Shown here one piece after another: positions 9,764 through 18,783 of a stretch of DNA of 56,731 nucleotides; position 1 is the first letter of the stretch, and each line of letters starts with the position of its first letter. A program made the position numbers and the translations under genes. The notes below the pieces were generated by a model. The model was not told the DNA's origin and made no database searches. It saw nothing but the letters and a program-made list of their open reading frames with translations. Origin of the DNA: Betaproteobacteria bacterium (GTDB lineage: Bacteria > Pseudomonadota > Gammaproteobacteria > Burkholderiales > SG8-39); assembly GCA_009693235.1 (NCBI GenBank), contig SHXR01000023.1, forward strand, positions 1 through 56,731. Reading direction: 5' to 3'.

Positions 9764-10354
9764 TTATGCTTCCGGGAACGGCAACGTTTCACCTTCCGGC
9801 AGCGGCGCGCGGAAGACATCCAACTGCATCGCGATCATCGTGTAGTAGCCCAAGATACCCACGAGTTCCACCGTGCCACGATTGCCAAGCAGCTTCTGCA
9901 CCTTCTTGTACGTTGGGTCACTCACACGGCGTTTGGCATGGAGTTCTTCGACAAAGTCATAGATCGCGCGCTCATCGGGCTTGGCGCCTTCGGGTCGGCG
10001 GCCACGAAAGATCGATTTGATGGTTGCGGCCTTCACGCCGGCGCGTTCGGCAATCGGCGCATGCGCATACCACTCGAACTGCGCGCGCCATTTCTTCGCG
10101 ATGCAAAGAATTGCCAGCTCCGAGAGTCGCGGTGGCACGGTGGTTCGAAGGCGGACGTAGCCACCTAACTCCTGCGCCCGCATACCGTATTCGGGCGACT
10201 CCATGAAGATCGCGAACGGCCCCTGCATGCGGAACTCGCCGCGCGGACCGGAGGCGATGGCATCGCGCAAGGCTTTCTGCCCGGCATCGAGGGCATTGAC
10301 ATCGGGCGGTGTAAGGCGGGGAGCAGGGTTCTTGACGGTTTTCTTTACGGCCAC
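9764..10354 (-). CDS. Carboxymuconolactone decarboxylase (CMD/AhpD-like) family protein
   Basis: About 196 residues, all-helical CMD/AhpD fold, recognised from EYGMRAQELGGYVRLRTTVP and LAILCIAKKWRAQFEWYAHAP. The usual AhpD CxxC is not present; a single cysteine lies in LAILCIAKKW. The GTG at 10354 is chosen because GGAG lies 7 nt upstream; the frame stays open further up but the extension has no family resemblance. Family members decarboxylate gamma-carboxymuconolactone or act as reductases; which applies here is unknown. It is the only intact gene of a three-gene minus-strand unit (CMD, SDR, Bug). Confidence 0.8.
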   Translation of the reverse strand: MAVKKTVKNPAPRLTPPDVNALDAGQKALRDAIASGPRGEFRMQGPFAIFMESPEYGMRAQELGGYVRLRTTVPPRLSELAILCIAKKWRAQFEWYAHAPIAERAGVKAATIKSIFRGRRPEGAKPDERAIYDFVEELHAKRRVSDPTYKKVQKLLGNRGTVELVGILGYYTMIAMQLDVFRAPLPEGETLPFPEA

Positions 10355-10533
10355 GGGAGGTCTCCAGTCTTGGCGTTTGCGCGGGAATATTGAGGACAAT
10401 GAAGCGTGCGGGATTATGCGCCAACTGGGCGTGACGGGCCACGACGTCAATGCCACTTGCGATCAGCGCGCGCCAACACGTCCCTACTTCATGAGGTAGA
10501 TTAAGGCCAGACCACCAACGAGGATGGACCACA

Positions 10534-11433
10534 ATGAATCTGCCGGGGCATGGGCGATACGAGTTTTCACCGATCGAGAAACGGAAAGACTATTCCTGGC
10601 CGGGCGGCAAGCGCCTGGCGTTCTATGTCGCGGTGAACATCGAGCACTTTGCATTCAATACCGGCATTGGCATGGACCCGGTGCATCGCGGCGGGCCGCA
10701 ACATACGCGCAATTTTGCGTGGCGCGACTATGGCAATCGCGTCGGCATCTGGCGGTTGTTTCGCATGCTCGATCAATTGAAGCTGCCTTCCTCGATTCTC
10801 TTGAACAGCGCGGTCGCCGAGTTGTATCCGGATATCGTTGCGCATATCAAAGCGCGCGGCGACGAGGTCGTCGGTCATGGCCGCACCAATGCCGAAGTGC
10901 TGCGCGGCATGTGGGAAGCCGACGAAAAACGGGTGATCGCGGAAGTCACCGAAAAGATCGCCCAGTTTGTCGGCAAACGGCCGACCGGTTGGATGGGGCC
11001 TGGCGCGTTGGAATCGGGTGTGACCCCTGACCTGTTGAAGGAAGCCGGTTACACGCACCTGCTCGACTGGCCGCTCGACGATCAACCGATCTGGATGAAA
11101 ACCCGTTCGGGTCCCATCCTTTCGGTGCCCTATCCCATCGAAATGAACGATGCGAGCCACCAGGTATGGCGCGATCACACCGGCCACGAATTTGCCGACA
11201 TGATCGTCGATCAGTTCGACGAGTTGGTCGAGCAATCCGAAGAGCAGCCGCTGGTGTTTGCTTTATCTCTGCATGGATTCATCGTTGGGCAGCCATTTCG
11301 CCTCAGGCCGCTCAGACAGGCCCTCAAACACTGCGTCGAACATAAGTTGCGCGATCGCGTCTGGTACACGCGTGCCGGTGATATCGCCAACTATTGCATG
11401 AAGCTGCCGGCTGGGACCATCCCGGGCGGATAG
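10534..11433 (+). CDS. Polysaccharide deacetylase family protein (allantoinase/PuuE-like)
   Basis: A 299-residue protein of the NodB-like carbohydrate esterase fold, in the subfamily without a signal peptide that includes PuuE allantoinase and related amidohydrolases. Visible landmarks are FYVAVNIEHFAF, GDEVVGHGRTNAEVL (the His-containing motif 2) and FALSLHGFIVGQPFRLRPL near the C-terminus. Members of this branch hydrolyse cyclic or linear amides rather than chitin. GAGGATGG lies upstream of the ATG. It diverges from the CMD operon and is followed by a DUF924 gene 24 bases later. The frame is intact. Confidence 0.8.
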   Translation: MNLPGHGRYEFSPIEKRKDYSWPGGKRLAFYVAVNIEHFAFNTGIGMDPVHRGGPQHTRNFAWRDYGNRVGIWRLFRMLDQLKLPSSILLNSAVAELYPDIVAHIKARGDEVVGHGRTNAEVLRGMWEADEKRVIAEVTEKIAQFVGKRPTGWMGPGALESGVTPDLLKEAGYTHLLDWPLDDQPIWMKTRSGPILSVPYPIEMNDASHQVWRDHTGHEFADMIVDQFDELVEQSEEQPLVFALSLHGFIVGQPFRLRPLRQALKHCVEHKLRDRVWYTRAGDIANYCMKLPAGTIPGG

Positions 11434-11457
11434 CCTGTTACCCCGCGAGGTCACGCC

Positions 11458-12036
11458 ATGATCGCAGCAGCAGAGGATGTGCTCGACTTCTGGTTTGGTA
11501 CCAAGGATGTCGCGGTATTTGGGAAACCACGGAAGGAGTGGTTCATCAAGGACGCGGCATTCGATGCGGCGATTCGCACCCGCTTTGCGCCGCTGTGGGA
11601 CCAAGCGCGAACGGGCCTGCTTACCGGTTGGGATGCAAGCCCGCATGAACTGCTAGCGTTCATCATCATGTGCGACCAGTTTCCGCGCAATATGTATCGC
11701 GGCGAGCCGCGATCGTTCGCTACCGATGCCCTGGCGCTAGACGCCGCGCGGCGCGTGGTCGGGCGCAGCTGGGATAAACAATTGGCATCGGTCGAAAAAG
11801 CCTTTGCCTATCTACCGTTCGAGCACGCCGAGAATCTCGCGGACCAGGATCGGTCAGTCGCGTTGTTCGGCAGCGACCCCACCGATGCGGTGCTGAAGGG
11901 TTATGCGGACTACGCCATCCGGCATCGCGAATTCATCGCTCGCTTTGGGCGCTTCCCGCATCGCAATGCGATCCTTGGCCGCATTTCAACGCCCGCGGAA
12001 ATTGAGTTCCTACAGCAGCCGGGATCGACGTTCTAA
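11458..12036 (+). CDS. DUF924 family protein
   Basis: A 192-residue cytosolic protein starting with the family's typical VLDFWFGTKD and ending RFPHRNAILGR. The conserved MCDQFPRNMYRG block, in which D, Q, F and R are family-invariant, is present around residue 75. The fold is TPR-like and no reaction has been firmly assigned to it. It lies 24 bases after the deacetylase-family gene and may be co-transcribed with it. Confidence 0.88.
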   Translation: MIAAAEDVLDFWFGTKDVAVFGKPRKEWFIKDAAFDAAIRTRFAPLWDQARTGLLTGWDASPHELLAFIIMCDQFPRNMYRGEPRSFATDALALDAARRVVGRSWDKQLASVEKAFAYLPFEHAENLADQDRSVALFGSDPTDAVLKGYADYAIRHREFIARFGRFPHRNAILGRISTPAEIEFLQQPGSTF

Positions 12037-12094
12037 GAACCGGCGCTAGATTGTTGATCGTGCAATGGCCGCATTGCCTCTTCAACATACAGCA

Positions 12095-13024
12095 TCATGA
12101 TCGAACGGTGGACGCGCCGTGCGGGTGCCTCGCACGAGGAAACAGGCCAGCGACAAATTCGACGAACGCCCGCGTCTTCGCTGACAGATGACGGTTGTGA
12201 GGGTAGACCACGGAGATCGGCAGCCGGTCTTTGCGGACCCAGTCGGTGAGAATTGGCACGAGTTGATTGGCTGACAGCGGATGGCCCAAAAAGCATTCAA
12301 CGAGATAGCCGATGCCGGTTCCCGCCACCATCGTCGGAATGAGCGCCTCGGTACTTGACACGGAAATGCGTGAGTTGGGCTGCCATTCCTGCCGCTTGCC
12401 ATCGCGCTCGAAGATCCACGGCACGACTTTCCCCACTGACATGAAATACATCCCAAGGCACTGGTGGCGGTCAAGATCATCTGGGGTCTTTGGCACACCG
12501 AAGCGTTCGAGGTAACTCGGCGCCGCGCAAATGACGTAGGGCGATTCGAAGACGCGTCGGGCCACAAAGGAAGCGTCTTGCAATGACCCAGCCCGGACCG
12601 CGACATCGACATTCTGCGCGATCAGATCAACAACCTGGTCGTTCAAAGTGAGGACGACCTCGACCTCCGGATACTGCTCGGTAAAGCGGGGCAATGCGGG
12701 CACGATGTATTGCACGCCGATCGCCGTAAGAGCATCAACATGCAAACGACCACGGGGCGTCGTGCGCCCGTGCGACAACGCGCCGATGGTTTCGTCGATG
12801 TCTTGTAACACCCGGCGGCAATGCTCCAGATAGGCAGCACCATCATCGGTGAGGCTCAAGCGACGGGTCGTTCGCTGTAACAAACGGACGGCAAGCCGCG
12901 TCTCAAGGTCACCAATGTGTGCGGTGACGGCTGATTTCGACATCGACAGCTGGTCCGCGGCCCGCACGAAGCTGCCCCCGTCAACAACGGCAACGAATGC
13001 CCGCATCCCTTGAATGAGATCCAT
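12095..13024 (-). CDS. LysR-family transcriptional regulator
   Basis: A 309-residue regulator with the N-terminal winged helix-turn-helix (FVRAADQLSMSKSAVTAHIG, residues about 20-40) and a C-terminal substrate-binding effector domain (ISVSSTEALIPTMVAGTGIG). The closest general type is the CrgA/AaeR-like group common in Burkholderiales. The frame is intact. The start lies 8 bases from a 15-bp direct repeat that could be its own operator, with a small secreted-protein gene diverging on the other side. Confidence 0.92.
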   Translation of the reverse strand: MDLIQGMRAFVAVVDGGSFVRAADQLSMSKSAVTAHIGDLETRLAVRLLQRTTRRLSLTDDGAAYLEHCRRVLQDIDETIGALSHGRTTPRGRLHVDALTAIGVQYIVPALPRFTEQYPEVEVVLTLNDQVVDLIAQNVDVAVRAGSLQDASFVARRVFESPYVICAAPSYLERFGVPKTPDDLDRHQCLGMYFMSVGKVVPWIFERDGKRQEWQPNSRISVSSTEALIPTMVAGTGIGYLVECFLGHPLSANQLVPILTDWVRKDRLPISVVYPHNRHLSAKTRAFVEFVAGLFPRARHPHGASTVRS

Positions 13025-13031
13025 ATCGCTA

Positions 13032-13087
13032 TTATCCCATAATTAAGGACAATTAATCCACTAAATCCCTATTTATCCCTTAATTAA
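13032..13087. promoter_or_regulatory. AT-rich intergenic region with a 15-bp direct repeat, candidate LysR operator
   Basis: TTATCCCATAATTAA (13032-13046) recurs as TTATCCCTTAATTAA (13073-13087) with one mismatch; the repeats start 41 bp apart, about four helical turns. The stretch is markedly AT-rich in a GC-rich window and lies between the divergent LysR gene and the small secreted-protein gene. This position and phasing are what would be expected of two half-sites for a LysR tetramer, but binding is inferred only. Confidence 0.5.
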
Positions 13088-13178
13088 AAACAACCACAAT
13101 ACCTCCCATCGACGAAGCAAGCGCAACCGCCCGTCGATTGAAGCCTCAAGACCAACCGCAACAAATTGGGAAACACAC

Positions 13179-13378
13179 ATGAAACTAATCGCTACCGCCA
13201 TCGCACTATCGCTCGGATTCGCCTCGATTGCCGCCTTTGCTCAATCCGCTGACGAGGAACTGCAACCCCGCTTCAAGCGCCGCAAATCGTCACAAAGCAA
13301 CAAGAGGCGGTGAAGCCTGTTGAAGCCAAACAAACCAAGTTGCCTTACAGCTACCTGGACGAAACAAGCCCGAACTAA
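13179..13378 (+). pseudogene. Small secreted protein with a probable 1-nt frameshift
   Basis: The ATG opens a clear signal peptide, MKLIATAIALSLGFASIAAF, cleaved near AFAQ. After about 32 codons (RFK) the frame runs into a basic, atypical end and stops. Dropping into the neighbouring frame near 13276 gives a coherent continuation, APQIVTKQQEAVKPVEAKQT, ending LPYSYLDETSPN. The whole span is 200 nt, one short of 67 codons, so loss of one G from an AAGGCG context would explain it. The function is unknown. It diverges from the LysR gene and may be its target. Confidence 0.5.
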
Positions 13379-13474
13379 TGTGAAGCCGGCATTACGGCAA
13401 CCCCAGGGATCGGCGCGAGTCTGGCGAAAGCCTTGGGTTGCGCCGATTCCGTCAGATTTCTAGGATTCCCAGTG

Positions 13475-13627
13475 ATGAACACACGTAACCCTACCCGCAC
13501 TTGGCTCACGGCGGCCGCCGTCGCTGCGATCGTCATCGCAAGCCTCTCGCTGATCATCGACACAGCTGACCGACTGATTGCGGTCGGTGACCATCCCCAC
13601 GCGATCGCGCTCACTGTCAACAGATGA
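13475..13627 (+). CDS. Small hydrophobic protein, unknown
   Basis: A 50-residue frame from an ATG (NTRNPTRTWLTAAAVAAIVI) with one predicted membrane helix (about residues 11-30), followed by a short polar tail. It was not recognised as a known family. The frame overlaps the next small frame by the sequence CAGATGACC, which suggests translational coupling. There is no strong ribosome binding site. It could be a real small membrane or secreted protein or chance coding. Confidence 0.3.
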   Translation: MNTRNPTRTWLTAAAVAAIVIASLSLIIDTADRLIAVGDHPHAIALTVNR

Positions 13628-13830
13628 CCACCATGAACCCCACCCGAGCATTGCTTCTTGCCGTTCCGCTCGCTGCAGGCGGCAACGACGGCGCGAATGA
13701 AGGCGCGTTGCCGCCCGACGATTCTGCGCGGGCACCCATCCCCGAGCTCGTCCTGCGCAAGATTGAGCTTGCATGCACCACGCCGCAAGCGCCGCAGCCA
13801 CGATTGCAAGTCGGCTGTGCGGTCTTTTGA
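13624..13830 (+). CDS. Small protein, unknown
   Basis: A 68-residue frame beginning MTTMNPTRALLLAVPLAAGG, with a short hydrophobic N-terminus followed by a polar, proline-containing tail ending in two cysteines. It overlaps the stop of the preceding small frame by 4 bases. Not recognised. The region from 13379 to 13933 otherwise shows no gene; the opposite-strand frames here look like antisense shadows. Confidence 0.25.
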   Translation: MTTMNPTRALLLAVPLAAGGNDGANEGALPPDDSARAPIPELVLRKIELACTTPQAPQPRLQVGCAVF

Positions 13831-13933
13831 TTGTGACGTCCGGCCGGGCAACGCGCTGGCGCGAAAGGGTTGGTAACATGATGCGATTCATGCCGCGTCG
13901 GTGTGAATTGGACCACTACCCCACGTAGATTTC

Positions 13934-14809
13934 ATGATCGTTATCGCAGGGCACCCACAAGGGCTGATCAGCTGTTCGATTGCGGACACCTTGAAGGCGC
14001 TCCCCGGCGCGAAGCGATTTGTCGCGGTCCGGCCCGTTGCGGCGTTGCCGCTCCCGCCCGACGTTGAGCGATGTCACGTGGATACTCATATTCCAGGCGA
14101 CGTCGCGCGTGCTCTCAGTGGCGCGCACTCGCTCGTACTGATTGGCAGCATGGGCAGGGACCATACCGAATTGCATGGCGCGCTGGCACAGATGGCCCGT
14201 GCGGCGGGCGTTGAAAAGCTTGTTCTGATCTCGCTGATCGGCGCGTCTGTCTATTCACCGGCCGAAGTCCTGCGGCGCCTCGGCCGCGTTGAGCACGCGG
14301 TCCGTGAGAGTGGTGTGCCGTTCGTTATCTTGCGGTGTGCACCATTCATGCAAAGTCTGCGGCTCTTCATGCAGATCGATGGGCTCTCGCTTGCCCTCAC
14401 CGGTCCCTTCCACACTGCACGCTTCGATTGGATCGATGCACGCGATGCGGGAGAAATCGTCGTTCGTCTCCTTTGTGGTCCGCTCGACAACAGCGTAAAA
14501 CAACTGTGCGGACCGGCGCCGCTCGATTTTGACGACGTGGCGGCAATCATCTGCAACTGCGCCCCGTGTGACTGTACGTTCAATGATCTTTCTGCGCCCC
14601 AGGCGCAAGGTCTGCTTGAAGGCGCAGGATTCACCGCGGCACAGGCGCGCGAGCTCGTGGAGTACTGGGACTACATCGTCTCAGGGGTGGTGAGCACAAC
14701 GGCCGCCGAAAGTGCAGAGGAACTTCTTGGCCGCCCACTGCGCACGTTGGAAGAATGTGCGCCGACATTCATCCCACGAGGGGACATCTCGCAATCCACG
14801 GCAACGTGA
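13934..14809 (+). CDS. NAD(P)-binding NmrA-like Rossmann-fold protein
   Basis: A 291-residue protein of the atypical short-chain dehydrogenase (NmrA/SDR_a5) type. After a short N-terminal strand it shows the pattern AGVEKLVLISLIGAS, then VEHAVRESGVPFVILRCAPF and FDWIDARDAGEIVVRLL, all typical of NmrA-like quinone oxidoreductases and redox sensors. The N-terminal nucleotide motif is degenerate (IAGHPQGLIS in place of GATGxxG), so NAD(P) binding is uncertain. The role is unknown. The frame is intact and ends next to a small palindromic repeat. Confidence 0.7.
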   Translation: MIVIAGHPQGLISCSIADTLKALPGAKRFVAVRPVAALPLPPDVERCHVDTHIPGDVARALSGAHSLVLIGSMGRDHTELHGALAQMARAAGVEKLVLISLIGASVYSPAEVLRRLGRVEHAVRESGVPFVILRCAPFMQSLRLFMQIDGLSLALTGPFHTARFDWIDARDAGEIVVRLLCGPLDNSVKQLCGPAPLDFDDVAAIICNCAPCDCTFNDLSAPQAQGLLEGAGFTAAQARELVEYWDYIVSGVVSTTAAESAEELLGRPLRTLEECAPTFIPRGDISQSTAT

Positions 14810-14837
14810 TGGGATGCCCGCGCAGGCGGGAATTCAG
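14808..14837. repeat. Short palindromic repeat resembling a dRS3-type element
   Basis: The core CCCGCGCAGGCGGGAATTC is a GC palindrome of the ATTCCC-N-GGGAAT kind that is widely scattered between genes in betaproteobacteria (for example dRS3 in Neisseria). The left arm is degenerate (GATGCCC). It starts at the stop codon of the NmrA-like gene. Confidence 0.45.
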
Positions 14838-14886
14838 GGAGCGCTCGATCTATCTGGCGTGCTGAATGCTTGCAGCACGCACCGCT

Positions 14887-15651
14887 TTAAGCATTCGCCA
14901 CACAGATCGCCGGCAGCAACTCACTGATCGGCCCCGGCATCACCGCATCGGCGATCGCATCGAACTGCGTCGGCTGCGCGTTCATGATCACCACGCGCGC
15001 ACCGGCGTCCTTGGCCATTGGCACCGCGCCTGCCACCGGATACACCTGCAAGGTCGAGCCGATCGCAAGAAAGCAATCCGCCTCTTGCGACACCTGCATG
15101 GCCCGCTGGATGACTTCCGGCACCAACGCCTGCCCAAATGAGATCGTGTCGCTTTTGAGAATCCCACCGCACGAACGACACGGCGGGTCGGCCTCTCCTG
15201 CTCGCACACGGGCGAGCGCCTTTTCCATCGGTGCCCGCTCACCGCATTGCCAGCACATCACGCGACGCATCGTGCCGTGGACTTCGATCACCCGTTCGCG
15301 CGAGTTGCCGGCGATCTGATGCAACTCGTCAATGTTCTGCGTGATCAGCGCATGCAACTTGCCGCGCCGCTCCAGCTCAACCAGTGCGAGATGTCCACGA
15401 TTCGGTTTGGCGGTCCATGCCGAATGTTCGAGGCGGGCCTGCCATGAGGCCTTCCGAACCTCGGGTTCGGCGAGATAGTTCTGAATCGTCGATTGCTTTT
15501 CGGCTACTGGATTCTTGGTCCACACGCCTTGCGGTCCACGGAAATCCGGAATACCCGAATCAGTTGAGATGCCTGCCCCGGTGAGTACGACGACGCGCTC
15601 TGCCTCGTCGATCCAGCGTCTTACAGTGGCAATGCTTGGCGCTGCGGTCAC
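14887..15651 (-). CDS. Sir2-family NAD-dependent protein deacylase
   Basis: About 254 residues. The NAD site GAGISTDSGIPDFRG, the motif TQNIDELH, the catalytic His in VIEVHGTMRR and two zinc pairs (CWQC and CRSC) are all present, followed by SFGQALVPE and IGSTLQVYP. It would remove acetyl or other acyl groups from lysines using NAD. GTG at 15651 is chosen because GGGAGGGGAG lies 2-10 nt upstream; an in-frame TTG at 15672 overlaps the Bug stop and would bury this site. It lies directly downstream of the Bug gene and may be co-transcribed with it. The frame is intact. Confidence 0.9.
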   Translation of the reverse strand: MTAAPSIATVRRWIDEAERVVVLTGAGISTDSGIPDFRGPQGVWTKNPVAEKQSTIQNYLAEPEVRKASWQARLEHSAWTAKPNRGHLALVELERRGKLHALITQNIDELHQIAGNSRERVIEVHGTMRRVMCWQCGERAPMEKALARVRAGEADPPCRSCGGILKSDTISFGQALVPEVIQRAMQVSQEADCFLAIGSTLQVYPVAGAVPMAKDAGARVVIMNAQPTQFDAIADAVMPGPISELLPAICVANA

Positions 15652-15668
15652 GTCTCCCCTCCCATCAA

Positions 15669-16637
15669 TCAAGGCTCGGCGGTGATGCCCATGTCACGAA
15701 TGATCTTGCTCCATTTCTCGGCATCACGGCGCAACGTCTGCGTGGCTTCGGCCGACGACGCACGGGTATGGACGATGCCCATTTTATCCATGCGATCCTT
15801 GACATCGGCCATGACCATGATGCGATTGGCCTCCGCGTTGAGCCGCGTGACCAGCGCCTCTGGCATGCCCGCCGGACCAAAGAGCCCATACCATACCTCG
15901 ACGATGTAGCCGGGCACCGCTTCATTCACGGTCGGCGTGTCGGGCACGACCTCAGCGCGCTTGCCTTCGGTCACACCCAGCAGCTTCAGACGCCCGGCAC
16001 GCACATGCGGCAGCGATTGCGTGAGCGCAGTGAAAAACAACTGCGTCTGCCCGGCAACAGTATCTGCCACCGCGGGCGCCCCGCCCTTGTAGGGAACATG
16101 AATCATATCGACGCCCGCCATCCGCGCGAACAGCGCCGCCGACACGTGATTGTTGGAACCCATGCCGGCCGAGGCGTAGGCCACCTTGCCCGGGTTCGCC
16201 TTCAGATAGGCGACCAGCTCTTTGACGTTGTTGGCGGGGACGCCTGGGTGCACGACCAGAGAATTTGTTGCCAGCCCCGGAATGGCGATCACAGTGAAAT
16301 CATCGACACCATGAAAGGGCATCGATTTGAAGAGCGCTTGATTCATGGCGTGCGTGCTCATCGTGCCGACCAGCAACGTGTAGCCATCGGGCTTGGCTTT
16401 CGCGACCATGTCGGAGCCGATGTTGCCGCTGGCACCGGGACGGTTATCCACGATGAACGGTTGCCCAAAACTCTGGGTGAATTTTTCGGCGAGGGCCCGC
16501 GCGAAAATGTCCGCCGTGCCGCCCGGTGCCCAGGGATTGATGATGCGTACCGGCCGCTCGGGATATTGCTGGGCGAATCCGTTGAAGGGCGCCGCAATGC
16601 CAAGCGCAATCGCAATTAAAGCAGCAAGACGTTTCAT
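15669..16637 (-). CDS. Bug/TctC-family tricarboxylate-type solute-binding protein
   Basis: About 322 residues, with signal peptide MKRLAALIAIALGIAAPFNG cleaved near GFAQ and the Bug core YPERPVRIINPWAPGGTADI, then NRPGASGNIGSDMVAKAKPD. ATG 16637 has AGGGGATAGA just upstream; the longer frame has no signal sequence. Members bind carboxylates in the periplasm; here no TctA/TctB membrane partners are adjacent, as is usual for the expanded Bug family of Burkholderiales. It diverges from the enoyl-CoA hydratase gene. Confidence 0.92.
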   Translation of the reverse strand: MKRLAALIAIALGIAAPFNGFAQQYPERPVRIINPWAPGGTADIFARALAEKFTQSFGQPFIVDNRPGASGNIGSDMVAKAKPDGYTLLVGTMSTHAMNQALFKSMPFHGVDDFTVIAIPGLATNSLVVHPGVPANNVKELVAYLKANPGKVAYASAGMGSNNHVSAALFARMAGVDMIHVPYKGGAPAVADTVAGQTQLFFTALTQSLPHVRAGRLKLLGVTEGKRAEVVPDTPTVNEAVPGYIVEVWYGLFGPAGMPEALVTRLNAEANRIMVMADVKDRMDKMGIVHTRASSAEATQTLRRDAEKWSKIIRDMGITAEP

Positions 16638-16776
16638 TTCTATCCCCTGTGACCTTCTCAGACAAACACGGCGGCCTCGACCATGCAGCTGAACTCTAAC
16701 GCGAAACACAGATCGCTCGCGAGGTCGCTACGCCGAACACGTACACTATTGGGACGACATCCCACTGGAGCATCCA

Positions 16777-17552
16777 ATGAACGAACTGGTATTGACCCAC
16801 ATTGCCGAGGGCGTCGCCACCGTAACGATGAATCGGCCGGAAGCCTTCGATGCGCTCGATGGCGGGCTGATGGACGCGTTCGTCGCCAGCATCGGACGAT
16901 GCTCGGTGGATTCCAAGATACGCACCATCATCGTGACTGGCGCGGGGAAAGCGTTTTGCGGCGGCGGCGACTTGAAGTGGTCGATGTCAGCACCGGGCGG
17001 AGCGTCTGCCGCGTTGCACGACCTGGCGGGACAGTTCCATCTGGCCATCACCGAAATCCGTCGGATGGCCAAACCGGTGATCGCCGCAGTGAATGGCGTG
17101 GCAGCAGGCGGCGGATTTTCCCTAGCACTCGCGTGCGATTTCCGCGTCCTCGCGAGCACGGCCGTCCTCAAGCAAGCCTACACATCGGCCGGACTGAGCT
17201 TGGACGGTGGCGGCACCTTCGCGTTGCCGCGGCTGGTCGGCCTCGCACGTGCGATGGAGATCATTGCCTTCGATGCGCCCATTTCTGCCAAACAAGCCCT
17301 TGCCTGGGGATTGGCAACCAAAGTGGTCGCGCCCGAGCAATTGCTATCCGCGGCGACGACATGGCCTGCACGATTGCACGTGGTTCCTTGCATTCATACG
17401 GTGTCGCCAAGCGACTACTCACCGATTCATGGGATACCTCGCTCGAAACCCAATTGGAGCGGGAGCGCCAAGGCTTGGCCACGTGCGCGGCCCATGCCGA
17501 TGGACACGAAGGATTGCGTGCGTTCATGGAAAAGCGCAGGCCCACGTTCTGA
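16777..17552 (+). pseudogene. Enoyl-CoA hydratase/isomerase with a 1-nt frameshift
   Basis: The first 190 codons are a normal crotonase: GAGKAFCGGGDLKW gives the oxyanion-hole region and NGVAAGGGFSLALACDF the second half, with the acidic position near LSLDGGGTFALPRL. Near 17360 (GAAGCG-type GC run, GCGGCGACGAC) the frame breaks. The neighbouring frame continues MACTIARGSLHSYGVAKRLL through GHEGLRAFMEKRRPTF to a stop at 17552. The span of 776 nt is one short of 259 codons, the normal family length, so a single-base deletion explains the break. Its stop overlaps the start of the LLM gene. If translated, the C-terminus would be scrambled. Confidence 0.85.
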
Positions 17553-18627
17553 TGATTCATTCAATGGACCTTGGCCTGAGCGTTGCCACGGCGGCTGATT
17601 CATGGAAAGTCGTGCGACGCGCCGAAGCGCTTGGTTACACGCGGGCATGGTTCTACGACACGCAAATGCTCAACGCGGATGTGCTGGTCGCGATGGGCGC
17701 GGCGGCGGTCAAGACCACGAAGATTCGCTTGGCGACGGGTGTGCTCATCCCATCGAACCGCATCGCGCCCGTCGCGGCGAATGCCTTAGCCTCACTGAAC
17801 GCGCTTGCTCCCGGTCGCATCGATTTTGGCATCTCGACCGGCTTCACCGCGCGCCGATCGCTTGGGCTTGGGCTGGTGAAGCTCGCCGATATGAAGGAGT
17901 ACATCCGCATCGTGCGAGGGTTGCTGGCCGGCGAAACGCTCGAATGGACCTTCGAGAATGAGCGTCGCAAGATCCGCTTTCTCAATCCGGAGATTGGCGT
18001 GATCAAGACGGACGATCCGATTCCACTCCATATTTCAGCGGTGGGGCCCAAGGCCCGTGCGCTAACCGCAGAGCTCGATGCGCATTGGATCTTTACCGCG
18101 GGCAATCAGGCGGCTTCCACCGCGGCGATGGAAGCGATGTCTGCCGCGCGGCGGAGCGCCGGCCGCGATCCGGCGCGCTACATTTCGACCGCGCAAGTGG
18201 GTGGTTGTGTTCTGGCGGACGGCGAAACATACGAGAGCCCGCGCGTACAGGTACAAGCCGGTCCACATGCAACGATTGCGCTGCATAACATGGTCGAGGC
18301 GGAACAGTTCGGTAATTTCGGCCGCGGGCTGCCGCCCATCTTGTCCCACTCCTTGAGCAGTACCGCAAAATATACCTCCAGTACGAACCGGCTGATGCAC
18401 GCTATCTTTCGAATCACCGCGGACATCTTATGTTCCTGCGACCCGAGGAAAAAACGCTCTGCACACCCGAACTCATCCGCGCCACCACGATGACCGGCAC
18501 GAAGGCGGAACTACGCGATCGCATTCACGCGCTACGAGACGCCGGCTACAACCATCTCGCGGTCCATATCCGGCACGGACAGCCGCAGATGCTGGAAGAC
18601 TGGGCGGATGTGTTTGCGATGGTGTGA
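17552..18627 (+). pseudogene. LLM-class flavin-dependent oxidoreductase with a 1-nt frameshift
   Basis: A luciferase-like TIM-barrel monooxygenase or F420/FMN oxidoreductase of about 358 codons. The N-terminal part (DLGLSVATAADSWKVVRRAE) and the middle (LASLNALAPGRIDFGISTGF) are intact. Near 18350 the frame leaves GRGLPPILSHS; the neighbouring frame continues LEQYRKIYLQYEPADARYL and ends MLEDWADVFAMV. The span is 1076 nt, one short of 359 codons. The start ATG overlaps the hydratase stop (TGATG), so both broken genes were one operon. Confidence 0.85.
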
Positions 18628-18669
18628 TGAGGTGACATTGCTCATGCCGGCTGCCGGTCGTCCATCAAC

Positions 18670-18735
18670 GTAGGGAAAGCGCAGCGTATTCCACCGATTA
18701 ATCGACGCGGCGGAATACGCTTTCCTTTTCCCTAC
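18670..18735. repeat. Palindromic intergenic repeat, family 2, copy A
   Basis: The arms GTAGGGAAAGCGCAGCGTAT (18670-18689) and ATACGCTTTCCTTTTCCCTAC-type sequence (ending 18735) are inverted copies around ATTAATCGACG. The same consensus (CGTAGGG..AAAGCG..CGcATTCCACC) forms the inverted repeat at 41301-41414. It lies between two convergent transcription units and could fold as a transcript-end hairpin. Confidence 0.6.
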
Positions 18736-18783
18736 CGGTCTGCCGACGTAGGTATGACGGCCGGCGTATTCGATGGAGATTGC

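Noticed and set aside
15636..16619. A 327-codon plus-strand frame opposite the second Bug gene
   Set aside because: Antisense shadow caused by GC-rich third positions; the Bug protein has signal peptide and core motifs.
17350..18353. Programmed ribosomal frameshifting in the hydratase and LLM genes
   Set aside because: No slippery heptamer or downstream pseudoknot was evident, and these families do not use frameshifting.
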